DNA of 64,000 bases from Myxococcales bacterium (GTDB lineage: Bacteria; UBA10199; 2-02-FULL-44-16; JAAZCA01): contig JAAZCA010000036.1 in NCBI GenBank assembly GCA_012513515.1, positions 43,712-107,711 of the forward strand, given 5' to 3'. Of this stretch, positions 26,689 through 34,601 are shown in pieces. The first letter of the stretch is position 1, and every line of letters starts with the position of its first letter. A program made the translations under genes and the position numbers. The notes beneath the pieces were generated by a model, which was given only the letters and a program-made list of their open reading frames with translations, had not been told where the DNA came from and did no database searches.

Positions 26689-26841
26689 GTTCAACTCATA
26701 ACCGCACATACCTCAACTTTCGACCTTGAAGCCGAATCCCCCTACAACAGGCAAAAAGCTTTGTCTAGATCTCATATCGGTTGTCTAAATCATGCCCCTG
26801 TAGTATCGGCCCTCTCTTAAAATTGAAGAAAGGTTGGGAAA

Positions 26842-27873
26842 ATGGAAATAGCGATAGTTGGACTCCCTCAAAGCGGGAAGAGCACTCTTTTTAAAATAAT
26901 GACCGGCGTGGACAGCGGCTCGCAGCTCTCCGAGGTCGCTGTGCGCGGCGTCGCGAAGATCCCCGACGCGCGTTTTTTGAAGCTGGTGGAGATTTTCAAG
27001 CCCGCGAAGGTGACTCCTGCCTCCGTGCCGTTTGTGGATATCAACGCCCGCGGCGAGGGAGCATGGTCCGTAATAAGACAGAGAATCGGATCAGCAGATG
27101 CGATCCTACATGTCATAGATGCCTTTACCGATTCGGATACTGTGAAACTCACGGATAAGTACCAAAAACTTTCGGTGGAGATGGCGATAGCCGATCTCAT
27201 AATGGTCGAAGCCCGTCTCGAAAAACTTATGAAGATCCCGGCGGCGACGCTGAAGCCTGAGGAGAAAATACACAGGGAACTTCTTCCCAAGGTGAAGGAT
27301 ATGCTGGAGTCGGGCGGCGGGGTGAGGGATGTCGATATGTCCGATTTCGAAAGGGACTCGCTGAAAAGCTTTTCATTTCTTACGATCAAGCCTGAGATGG
27401 TGGTCGTCAATGTAGCAGAGGGAGTTTCCGGGGTAGCCGCTCAATTCGTTTCGAAATCGCCGGTCGGTCGAAATGCCATAGAGATCTGCTGCAACATAGA
27501 GTCTGAGATCGCCGAGCTCGAACAGGCTGAGCGCGAGGAGTTTATGAAGTCGCTAGGGATCGACGAGCCTGCCTTTGCACGAATCATCAGGGAGGCCTTT
27601 TTGATGCTAGGCCGCATCTATTATTTCACCGTCGGCGAGGATGAGGTGAGGGCGTGGGTCATAAGAAAGGGCTCCACCGCGCCACAGGCGGCCGCCGCTA
27701 TACACAAAGATTTCGAACGTGGTTTCATCAGGGCTGAGGTCGTCGCATACCATGACTTCATAAACACCGGCTGCGATCTTCATAAGGCCAAAGCTGCCGG
27801 CAAACAGCGACTAGAGGGAAAGGAATATATCGTCGCGGATGGTGATATTGTAAATTTCAGGTTTAATGTGTAG
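26842..27873 (+). CDS. YchF-like GTPase/ATPase of the Obg superfamily (divergent)
   Basis: A 343-residue P-loop protein with the G1 motif GLPQSGKSTLFKIMTG at the N-terminus. It has the C-terminal DUF933/TGS part typical of YchF (GEDEVRAWVIRKGSTAPQAA, then IHKDFERGFIRAEVVAY and a final NFRFNV). It is a little shorter than YchF (about 363). The G3 motif DxxG is replaced by DINARG, and the NxDE-type nucleotide-base motif reads NVAEG. I take it for a paralogue of YchF rather than YchF itself. GGTTGGG precedes the ATG. It stands alone. Confidence 0.82.
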   Translation: MEIAIVGLPQSGKSTLFKIMTGVDSGSQLSEVAVRGVAKIPDARFLKLVEIFKPAKVTPASVPFVDINARGEGAWSVIRQRIGSADAILHVIDAFTDSDTVKLTDKYQKLSVEMAIADLIMVEARLEKLMKIPAATLKPEEKIHRELLPKVKDMLESGGGVRDVDMSDFERDSLKSFSFLTIKPEMVVVNVAEGVSGVAAQFVSKSPVGRNAIEICCNIESEIAELEQAEREEFMKSLGIDEPAFARIIREAFLMLGRIYYFTVGEDEVRAWVIRKGSTAPQAAAAIHKDFERGFIRAEVVAYHDFINTGCDLHKAKAAGKQRLEGKEYIVADGDIVNFRFNV

Positions 27874-27967
27874 AGATCAGTGGCCCTGATTTTTATCCCT
27901 CAATTGTGGCTGCCTGATCCCTTATTTCCCCTTGAAACGGGGCCGTGTGCGGAACGTACCTACTTGG

Positions 27968-28052
27968 CGGAGAGAGTGGGATTCGAACCCACGTTACCGT
28001 TAAGTAAACACGCTTTCCAAGCGTGCGCCTTCAGCCTCTCGGCCATCTCTCC
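27968..28052 (-). tRNA. tRNA-Ser(GGA)
   Basis: An 85-base class II tRNA on the minus strand. Acceptor GGAGAGA/TCTCTCC, anticodon stem CACGC/GCGTG with loop TTGGAAA (anticodon GGA, reads UCC and UCU), T-arm with GGTTCGAATCC, and a G discriminator. It lies 95 bp after the YchF-like gene on the opposite strand. Confidence 0.95.
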
Positions 28053-28133
28053 AGAAGCGGGCGCAATAGAGCATAAGGCCATTTCCAGGGCAACTCATTT
28101 TTGCATGAGCGGGGTTTCGCAGATCGCTAGATA

Positions 28134-29876
28134 TTACGGTATCTGGTTCTGCTTCGTGCTTAAGTTTTCTGCGCGCCTTGCCGATTTTTCAAGTAGTGAA
28201 AAGATGAGAGCCGATGTGAACGGGATAGCTTCGCTGAATTCCTCAAAGCTGAGCGTCCCCGATAGTATGGATGCACCGGCTTCTGCGACAAACTCTCCCC
28301 AGTCTTGGCTGTAATAGCAGGATTTCGTCAGTCTTTCTAGTGTTACGAATTCCTTTTCGCCCCCGGACTTTATGGCCAGCATTGCCGCGACCCAGCCTTC
28401 AGATCTTTCACCTCCATGAAGCGAGTGACACATCTCATGAAGAAATATTGGGAAGACTTCTCCATATTTCCTGTCGAATTCGAAGAGGCGCACGAGGTTT
28501 TTGGAGCTGCAAAATATTCCCCCTACGTCTGAGAGGGTACTGAATCCGTAATACGTTGAAGTATTGGGATAGATTTCTATTCGTTTTACGCTGCTGAAAA
28601 GTGCGATGGGGCTTTTTGACATCATCCTCACTATTCTCGATCGTCTTGCTACAAATGATTTTCTTTCATCTGCCACAACTTGAAGAGTGATCTTCCTTTT
28701 AAATTCGGGGGTGAAGATGTCTATGGCCTGAGTGAAGATTCTTTCTGCAACAAGGTTTGCGCCTATTTCATTGATCTCCGATGTCGCCGGTATTGGGTGC
28801 CGGACTGTCGGAGTTTTTAAAGAGGCTGGATTGATTTGCGCGTAAAAGTGTGTTTTAAAGAAATTCCTGATTTCATCGGTGGATGCCTCCCGCCATCTCC
28901 TGTTCGGGAGGGATTTGTGGAGTTTGATATTCCTGTGATCTCCGGATCCGTTTAATTCGAAATCTCCGTAGTTGGTCGGCTCCGAGATCGGGTTTATGAA
29001 AAAATCCGTGTTTCCAATTCGTATCGGATACTGCCTGTACATCTTTCCAAATTTATCGGTTATCACTCCTATGGAGGGATAACTCCTTCTTGTCAAAGGG
29101 GCAACCTTTTCGCCTTTTGGAACTGCGAAGAGAAAGCGTTCGCTGCTGTTGAGGTCCATGAGAAAATGCGGATTGGCATTTTCACCTTCGCTTTCGATTA
29201 TCTCCGCTGTATCGGCCTTGTGCGCTTCGTAGGCTCTTCCTTCGTACGCTATGAATCTGATGTCGGTCAGGTCGGCGTTTTCTATCCTGACAGGGGTGTT
29301 TCCTTTTTCATCGATTTGGAAGGCGAAGTAGCCTAACCCACTCACACATATTATTCTGACTCCATCTTTCTTCGTGACGAGGCGGGCTTTATACAGCGTC
29401 AAGTTTTGCAGATACAGATCGTGCGAGGGGATGTATACCTCGGGTATGTAATGGCCTTCTGAATCAGCAGCGACTACCGCACCGCAGCGGTGTTTTATTA
29501 TGTAGGCATTTCCGCTTTTTGCCACGCAGCGCAAACCCCCGCGGCTTGGAGTTATTCTGCAGTGCCTTTCTATGGATTCCAGCGCGATTTGAATCGCCTT
29601 TTCTGGGATTTCGATACGCAATGTAGGGGGGAGTTTTTCGGGAAATTCGAATTCAGTTTTTTCGATCCTACCCAAATAGGTCTGAACGAAGCTCTCTTCC
29701 CTCTTAGCCATTGCCCAGAGCGCCGACTCCCTTCCTGCCGCGCCGGTCACTACACCTGCTGTCGCTGTGGATAAGGGAGCGGTCGCTGCGAAGGTGTGGC
29801 TGCCGGGCATACCGGGAAGAAACGCCGGAATGGTGGCAGTCGTCAGCGTTGGAGATGGTCTCGTAATATGAAGCAT
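28134..29876 (-). CDS. Putative lethal-factor-like (M34/ATLF-type) metalloprotease
   Basis: A 580-residue protein with no family that I can name outright. The N-terminal ~50 residues are Pro/Thr/Ala-rich and look disordered, without a signal peptide. The body is a long beta-rich region (about 70-380). The C-terminal third has a zinc motif LHEMCHSLHGG (HExxH at about 480-484), and 44-48 residues on YYSQDWGEFVAEAG, where a Glu could be the third ligand. HExxH, a gap of about 45, then (E/G)EFxAEA is the arrangement of anthrax lethal factor and Pro-Pro endopeptidases. That relation is inferred from these motifs only. AGAAGGA precedes the ATG. There is no partner gene downstream, where tRNA-Ser lies. 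Confidence 0.55.
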   Translation of the reverse strand: MLHITRPSPTLTTATIPAFLPGMPGSHTFAATAPLSTATAGVVTGAAGRESALWAMAKREESFVQTYLGRIEKTEFEFPEKLPPTLRIEIPEKAIQIALESIERHCRITPSRGGLRCVAKSGNAYIIKHRCGAVVAADSEGHYIPEVYIPSHDLYLQNLTLYKARLVTKKDGVRIICVSGLGYFAFQIDEKGNTPVRIENADLTDIRFIAYEGRAYEAHKADTAEIIESEGENANPHFLMDLNSSERFLFAVPKGEKVAPLTRRSYPSIGVITDKFGKMYRQYPIRIGNTDFFINPISEPTNYGDFELNGSGDHRNIKLHKSLPNRRWREASTDEIRNFFKTHFYAQINPASLKTPTVRHPIPATSEINEIGANLVAERIFTQAIDIFTPEFKRKITLQVVADERKSFVARRSRIVRMMSKSPIALFSSVKRIEIYPNTSTYYGFSTLSDVGGIFCSSKNLVRLFEFDRKYGEVFPIFLHEMCHSLHGGERSEGWVAAMLAIKSGGEKEFVTLERLTKSCYYSQDWGEFVAEAGASILSGTLSFEEFSEAIPFTSALIFSLLEKSARRAENLSTKQNQIP

Positions 29877-29887
29877 TGTTCCTTCTT

Positions 29888-29915
29888 ATCGCAAGTTTTT
29901 GTCATAAGTTGCGAT
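29888..29915. promoter_or_regulatory. Possible operator upstream of the M34-like gene
   Basis: Inverted arms ATCGCAA (29888-29894) and TTGCGAT (29909-29915) lie about 12 bases upstream of the start codon of the metalloprotease gene, in a T-rich, otherwise empty interval. It could be a repressor site or an mRNA hairpin over the ribosome binding site. Confidence 0.3.
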
Positions 29916-30068
29916 CTTTTTTGTTCTTTTTTGTTCCTTAAATCTGCTGTGATTGCACATAATTTCTCCCGTCAATGGGCCTGTTTTATGCCTGCAAAAG
30001 ACTTTTATCTTTTATAGGATGTACTTTACCAGTAGTAGTCGACATATTTCAGCGTGTTAGGGGTAGAA

Positions 30069-30473
30069 ATGACGGTTTCGAAGGAAAAGTGGGATTTGCT
30101 TTATTCCAGGATGAAGGCGGCCGGGATATCCGAGGGAGATATCGAGGAAAAGTTCGTCCGTTCATCCGGCAAAGGGGGGCAGAACGTAAACAAGCTCTCT
30201 ACATGCGTCGTATTAAAACACCTTCCAAGCGGTATTATCATCAAATGTCAGGATGAGCGATCTCAGGGGATGAACCGTTTTTTCGCCCGCAGGCGCCTTT
30301 TGGAAAGGCTTGAGAGGGCGAGGTTGGGGTGCGAGAGCGAAGCGGAGAAAAAACGCTGGAAGATCAAAAAACAGAAGAAAAAACGTTCAAAAAAGGCAAA
30401 AGAGAAAATTCTTAGGGAAAAAAGAAGGATTTCTGAGAAAAAATCGCTTAGAAAAAGACCGGTTGAGGGGTGA
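30069..30473 (+). CDS. GGQ-domain release-factor-like protein
   Basis: A 134-residue protein with the class I release factor catalytic core: SSGKGGQNVNKLST (GGQ near residue 37), DERSQGMNRFFARRRLLERL, and a very basic Lys/Arg C-terminal tail. This is the layout of ArfB/YaeJ-type ribosome rescue hydrolases, which free peptidyl-tRNA from stalled ribosomes by inserting the tail into the mRNA channel. AGGGG sits before the ATG at 30069. A GTG five codons upstream is also open. It has no stop-codon-reading domain. Confidence 0.82.
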   Translation: MTVSKEKWDLLYSRMKAAGISEGDIEEKFVRSSGKGGQNVNKLSTCVVLKHLPSGIIIKCQDERSQGMNRFFARRRLLERLERARLGCESEAEKKRWKIKKQKKKRSKKAKEKILREKRRISEKKSLRKRPVEG

Positions 30474-30484
30474 GCGATGGATAG

Positions 30485-31294
30485 ATGTTAGAATTCAGCC
30501 TCCAAATTTTTTTAGGCCATATAGCAACTCCTCCCCCACCTTCATCCGATGATGTAGGCATGGGAAGCGAAATTCCAAAAGATGGCATTTGTTTACAGCT
30601 CGATAACGGCTTCTATGTCGAGACTCCTGACGGGTTGAATTTTGAATATTATTCTGGCGACCCAAGCGGAGAGCACTTTGCGAAAGACGTATATAGCAGC
30701 ACTCCCGATTTGAGCACTTTGGAAAGAAACGCCGAACGCTGCTATAGGGATTATCAGACCTTACAAGAGATTTTCAAGATGCGTCCTGCCTCAAAAAAGG
30801 TTAAAGAAACCCCTTCAGTATCCAAAGGGGAAGAGGGCGAAAAATCATCTTCCCCGATGTTTCAGGGGAAAACTCCTGGCGAATGGGTTTGGGACGATGA
30901 TGGTATCACAAAGAGTAGAACCTGGGTTGGACCTGATGGCTCCGAGGCAACTGAAAGGATAACGAATGATGGGACGGGGGCCAGAACGATGGAATGCGAT
31001 GATACTATATGTAGTTTTAGAGATGAGCGCCCCGATGATTTACGTGAAGAAATGAACTCCGCTGATGGATGGGAAGCGACCGATGTCGGTGGTATGAATT
31101 TTGATACCAAGATCGTCTATGATAGTGCAAGGAACAAGATGTTCGTCCTGGCTCGGGATGAACATGGTAACGTATTAGTCGTAGACACGAATGGTATTAC
31201 AAATTTTCTAAAGTCCGTGGATGGGCACAAACTCAGTTGGGAGGTGATGGATAGCCCTGCCTGGAAGGATCTTATTAAGAGGTTTAAACTCTGA
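30485..31294 (+). CDS. Hypothetical protein
   Basis: A 269-residue protein I do not recognise. It starts 11 bp after the GGQ gene. The N-terminus is short and hydrophobic, followed by PPPPSSDD. An acidic, Ser/Lys-rich linker (about 98-130) joins an N-terminal part (about 30-95) to a C-terminal part that has repeated strand-like patterns (GEWVWDDDGITKSRTWVGPDG; ILVLARDEHGNVLVVDTNG). No catalytic motif or signal peptide is clear. An alternative start is the ATG at 30560. Confidence 0.6.
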   Translation: MLEFSLQIFLGHIATPPPPSSDDVGMGSEIPKDGICLQLDNGFYVETPDGLNFEYYSGDPSGEHFAKDVYSSTPDLSTLERNAERCYRDYQTLQEIFKMRPASKKVKETPSVSKGEEGEKSSSPMFQGKTPGEWVWDDDGITKSRTWVGPDGSEATERITNDGTGARTMECDDTICSFRDERPDDLREEMNSADGWEATDVGGMNFDTKIVYDSARNKMFVLARDEHGNVLVVDTNGITNFLKSVDGHKLSWEVMDSPAWKDLIKRFKL

Positions 31295-31359
31295 TCTGAA
31301 ATAGCCATAATCTGACCCGATGACCCGCATTTGTCGAATCGAGGACCCTCGACGCAACC

Positions 31360-31459
31360 GATAATCATTCGGTGGGCCTAGCAGGAATCGAACCTGCGAC
31401 CCTCTGCTTAGGAGGCAGATGCTCTATCCACTGAGCTACAGGCCCGCCAAATGATTATC
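31360..31459. repeat. Inverted repeat flanking tRNA-Arg
   Basis: GATAATCATT at 31360-31369 and its exact complement AATGATTATC at 31450-31459 enclose the tRNA. Read with the acceptor stem they form an almost unbroken 19-bp helix, interrupted by one G-U wobble and one mismatch. Confidence 0.75.
31373..31445 (-). tRNA. tRNA-Arg(CCT)
   Basis: A 73-base tRNA on the minus strand with acceptor GGGCCTG/TAGGCCC, D-arm TAGCTCAGTGGATAGAGCA, anticodon stem TCTGC/GCAGA with loop CTCCTAA (anticodon CCT, reads AGG), and T-arm GCAGGTTCGATTCCTGC. The CCA end is not encoded. Confidence 0.95.
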
Positions 31460-31500
31460 TAACAGTTTTTAAAAATCAAAAAACTATGTTGCATCGGGGG

Positions 31501-31550
31501 GAGGTAACCGACGAAGTCGGTATGCTCTATCCAGCGAGCTACAGGTCCGC
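31501..31550 (-). pseudogene. Decayed tRNA-Arg fragment
   Basis: About 55 bases beyond the intact tRNA-Arg, the words ATGCTCTATCCA, GAGCTACAGG and CCGC recur in the same order and strand, with a few changes. This corresponds to the acceptor 5' strand and the whole D-arm of a tRNA. The anticodon arm is replaced by CCGACGAAGTCGG, and the T-arm and 3' acceptor are missing. I read it as a partial duplicate of the neighbour in decay. Confidence 0.6.
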
Positions 31551-31768
31551 GAAGCGATCCAATTCCGAACGACGAATTTGTGCTCCTACAACAGTTAAAA
31601 TGGGTCAGTCAATCCTTTTTGAACCATCCTGAGATAAACCGTAGCTGATGGACCTTATGTTGTCAGGGAGGATGGTCATAGCCGGGGAGGACCTTCTCGA
31701 CTTTTTTCGAAGCGGATATTCTCCGTTGACGTCATGTCGCTTTAATATGTTTTTGGGAAAGTTCCTCT

Positions 31769-32389
31769 CTATTCCGACAGCGAGTAGTTGAGTGTGACGG
31801 TTATCGGCGCAGGATAGTAGGGAAGGGGCTCCGCCCGCCTTGCTGTTTCCATGGCCGCCTCATCTAAAATATTCGCCCCGCATGAACTCGCCAGCTTTAT
31901 CCACTTTATGCTGCCATCTTCATTTATTTCGAAGGAGATTTTGGGTTTTCCCTCGATCCCCTTTTTCTTAGCGGTCATAGGGTAGTACTTTCTTTCATCC
32001 AGGCGTCGCCAGACCTTTGAGAGGGTGTCCTGAGACCTGGCCTCACCGCCTCCGTAGCCGCTACCTGCCGACGTTCCGGAGCCGCCATGGATCGCGCCCC
32101 CGGTTCCTCCATCCTCACCGGAGCTTTTCGAGTGCGAATGTTCAATCCCGCTTTTCTGGGGCGATGCCTGCAAAAGCAGTTTCCTTTTCGTCGCGGAGGG
32201 GCTGGTGAATTCCCCAGCCGATCTCCCGGATATAACGTCTGTCACCCATACGCTTACAATCGAGCCACCTGAACCCCCTGAACCGCCGCTTTTTGCGTGA
32301 TAGACTTCATGGCTTAGCCCCAGCGCTACCAGTATGGCGGCTACATGGATGAGCAGGGATATGGATAACGATTTTTTGAATCTCTCCAT
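31769..32389 (-). CDS. TonB-family protein
   Basis: A 206-residue protein with one N-terminal membrane helix (about 9-28), then a Gly/Ser-rich periplasmic linker (GGSGGSGG, GGTGGAIHGGSGTSAGSGYGGG) and a C-terminal TonB-like domain (about 130-206). The domain ends GSIKWIKLASSCGANILDEA and AEPLPYYPAPITVTLNYSL. The linker is Gly-rich rather than the usual Pro-rich. ExbB/ExbD genes are not nearby. The start at 32389 is the best Met before the membrane helix but has no good ribosome binding site; an upstream start is possible. Confidence 0.75.
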   Translation of the reverse strand: MERFKKSLSISLLIHVAAILVALGLSHEVYHAKSGGSGGSGGSIVSVWVTDVISGRSAGEFTSPSATKRKLLLQASPQKSGIEHSHSKSSGEDGGTGGAIHGGSGTSAGSGYGGGEARSQDTLSKVWRRLDERKYYPMTAKKKGIEGKPKISFEINEDGSIKWIKLASSCGANILDEAAMETARRAEPLPYYPAPITVTLNYSLSE

Positions 32390-32518
32390 CGGAGAGGCAC
32401 GATTGCGGGTTTTCCTGTCTAAGTCAACGGAGATCGAGGCCAATGGCACAGTCGCTTGGGAAGTCCGCTGGGAAGTCCGCCTTGTCCACGCCACCTTATT
32501 CTGTTAGCATTGCAGCCC

Positions 32519-32857
32519 ATGATGATGAGGATAGAGAGTGATTTAAAATCAGGTGCGAGGAGATGGGTCGATCTGGGGGGGTGGTTGCTATTTTTGGGAT
32601 GGATCGTGGTGAATTTTCTCTTCAAGCCATTTCCAAAAGGAGTTACTTCGATAGGAGTTGGCACCATCGTGCTCTTCGTTGCGGTGATGAGATTTTTGGC
32701 GGGGGGGTCGATCAGCATGTTCTGGCTCATAATCGGAGTCGTTTTCATGGGGGCCGGTTTTGGCCACCTCTCTGGAATCGATTTTCCGTTTACTTCGGCA
32801 GCCCTTATGGTTTGCGGTGTGATGATGCTTCTCAACAGTCGCAGCGCGGGTGGTTGA
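32519..32857 (+). CDS. Small membrane protein of unknown family
   Basis: A 112-residue protein with about four hydrophobic helices (about 15-33, 40-60, 65-85, 88-108) and a short charged N-terminus beginning with three Met codons. I do not recognise a family. It overlaps nothing but lies right before serC, whose ATG follows by 5 bp, so the two may be co-transcribed. Confidence 0.6.
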   Translation: MMMRIESDLKSGARRWVDLGGWLLFLGWIVVNFLFKPFPKGVTSIGVGTIVLFVAVMRFLAGGSISMFWLIIGVVFMGAGFGHLSGIDFPFTSAALMVCGVMMLLNSRSAGG

Positions 32858-32861
32858 CGAG

Positions 32862-33935
32862 ATGAGCGAAAGATTTTCATATAACTTTGGAGCTGGTCCG
32901 TCGGTTGTGCCGCATGAAGTTTTAGATGCTGCTGTTGCCGAACTTTCAAGAAAAGATAGCCAGAGCATATTGGAAATCCATCACAGGTCGACGAGGTTTA
33001 AGAATCTACTCGAGGAATGTGAATCTTTATCGCGTGAGCTTTTGGGTATTCCAAAAAATTACAGGTTTTTGATTTTGCCGGGCGGAGGTAGGATGCAGTT
33101 CGCGATGATTCCTATGAATCTGCTTGAGGGAAGCGCCGACTACGCGATCACCGGGCTTTGGTCGAAGAAGGCTATGGAGGAGGCGGAGAAGGTTGGAAAC
33201 GTTCGTGTAGCGTATTCTTCCGAAGATGCCTTTTTTTCGAAGGTCCCTCTGCCGGAGGAAATTGAAATAGATGGTACCGCCAGCTATCTTCATATCACCT
33301 CGAACAATACGGTATATGGCACTCAGTATTACGAGTTTCCCGATGCCGGTGAGCCTCCTCTCATCGCAGATATGTCGTCGGATCTCTTCACGCGCGATGT
33401 AGATGTTTCAAACTTTGCCTTGATCTATGCTGCTTTCCAGAAGAACTGCGGTATCGCGGGAGCTGCGGTGGTGATAATCAGGGATGATCTTCTCGAAAGG
33501 AATCCGAGAATTCTTCCGGATTTTCTCAGATACGGCATTCATGCCAATCACGGATCCCTTTTTAATACCCCTCCGCTCTTTTCGATATTTATCTTCAGGG
33601 AAATGCTTCGATGGATAAAGCGATCAGGCGGAGTTGAGATGCTTGGCAGATCGAATGACGAAAAATCATCTCTCATATATGAGGTGATAGATAGTTCGGA
33701 TTTTTATACCGGCGCGGCTGAAAAAGGGAGCCGGTCAAAGGTTAACGTAGTATTCGATCTCTCCGATGACAAAATTACGAAACTCTTCATAGAGCGCGCA
33801 GAGTCCTTAGGCCTCCTTGGTCTCTCCGGGCACAGGTCGCGCGGTGGAATTAGAGCCTCGTTATATAATGCCATGCCCGTTTCAGGAGCGCACGCCCTGG
33901 CTGAATTCATGAGGGAATTTGAAAAACGATCGTGA
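32862..33935 (+). CDS. serC: Phosphoserine aminotransferase
   Basis: Makes 3-phosphoserine from 3-phosphohydroxypyruvate in serine synthesis (and acts in pyridoxal phosphate synthesis in some bacteria). The 357-residue fold-type IV-like class V aminotransferase has YNFGAGPSVVP at the N-terminus, EIHHRSTRF, LPGGGRMQFAMIPMN, and an active Lys within LIYAAFQKNCGIAGAA. C-terminal GHRSRGGIRASLYNAM is also typical. The ATG at 32862 was chosen over a GTG 12 bases upstream. Confidence 0.95.
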   Translation: MSERFSYNFGAGPSVVPHEVLDAAVAELSRKDSQSILEIHHRSTRFKNLLEECESLSRELLGIPKNYRFLILPGGGRMQFAMIPMNLLEGSADYAITGLWSKKAMEEAEKVGNVRVAYSSEDAFFSKVPLPEEIEIDGTASYLHITSNNTVYGTQYYEFPDAGEPPLIADMSSDLFTRDVDVSNFALIYAAFQKNCGIAGAAVVIIRDDLLERNPRILPDFLRYGIHANHGSLFNTPPLFSIFIFREMLRWIKRSGGVEMLGRSNDEKSSLIYEVIDSSDFYTGAAEKGSRSKVNVVFDLSDDKITKLFIERAESLGLLGLSGHRSRGGIRASLYNAMPVSGAHALAEFMREFEKRS

Positions 33936-33970
33936 GGCGGGATTATTTGCCGCCTTCCTTTCTGCCATTC

Positions 33971-33999
33971 TTGACAGTAGGCGTAAGTAGGCGTAATTT
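33971..33999 (+). promoter_or_regulatory. Candidate promoter before the LemA gene
   Basis: TTGACA at 33971-33976, a 17-base spacer containing two GTAGGCGTAA direct repeats (shared into the -10), and TAATTT at 33994-33999. The LemA-like gene starts 19 bases later, after a GGGGGAGGG ribosome binding site. Confidence 0.4.
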
Positions 34000-34017
34000 G
34001 TAGCAAAAGGGGGAGGG

Positions 34018-34551
34018 ATGAAAAGGAGCGTTTTCTGGGTTCTGGCGATTGCGGTCGTGGCTTTGGTGATAACGTGCGTCTCGAAGCATAATGAGCTCTC
34101 AGCGCTCGATGAAGGGCTTGAAAAGCAGTGGACTCCACTTGTGAATGTTATTACCCCGATATATATGCAGATCCCCGATTTGGTAAACGAGGTGATTCTC
34201 TACAATGGCAAGGAGGATGAAGTGGTCCACAATCTTGCCACCGCTTACAAAGATTTCAATGAATCCTCTTCGACCTCTTCTCAGGTGACCGCTGCTAATA
34301 GGATAGAAGCTGCGCTTTCCGTGCTGTTCATCGAGGCTAGTCGGCGCTATCCGGGGATAGCGTCACATTATCAGTTTCAGAATTTGAAACAGATCTTTCA
34401 GACGACGTCAGAGGATATAGACAGGTTGGTGGAGGGGTACAACAATTCGGTCGACAACTTCAACAGCTACGTCAGGCAGTTTCCGAATAACATCGTCGGG
34501 ATGCTCCTAGGTTCTGGTTCGAGAGCAGACTACTTCAGAAAAGAAAACTGA
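34018..34551 (+). CDS. LemA-family protein
   Basis: A 177-residue protein with an N-terminal membrane anchor (about 5-23, with a Cys at 21) and a helical LemA domain. The domain shows LDEGLEKQWTPLVNVITPIYMQIPDLVNEV and the C-terminal helices YNNSVDNFNSYVRQFPNNIVG. LemA proteins form a helical bundle at the membrane and their function is not settled. It is followed by a symporter gene 50 bp downstream on the same strand. Confidence 0.9.
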   Translation: MKRSVFWVLAIAVVALVITCVSKHNELSALDEGLEKQWTPLVNVITPIYMQIPDLVNEVILYNGKEDEVVHNLATAYKDFNESSSTSSQVTAANRIEAALSVLFIEASRRYPGIASHYQFQNLKQIFQTTSEDIDRLVEGYNNSVDNFNSYVRQFPNNIVGMLLGSGSRADYFRKEN

Positions 34552-34601
34552 CCGTATTTTATTTTGGGATCTCTTCAACCTTTTAGGGACATGGAGGTCA
34601 T

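Larger units (their letters stand above)
26207..26841. other. Gene-free stretch with tandem and dispersed repeats
   Basis: There is no gene in these 635 bases. The first part is the 143-bp tandem repeat (26214-26579). It is followed by a dispersed palindromic element (26631-26688). The last 150 bases before the YchF-like gene show no element that I can identify. Confidence 0.6.
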
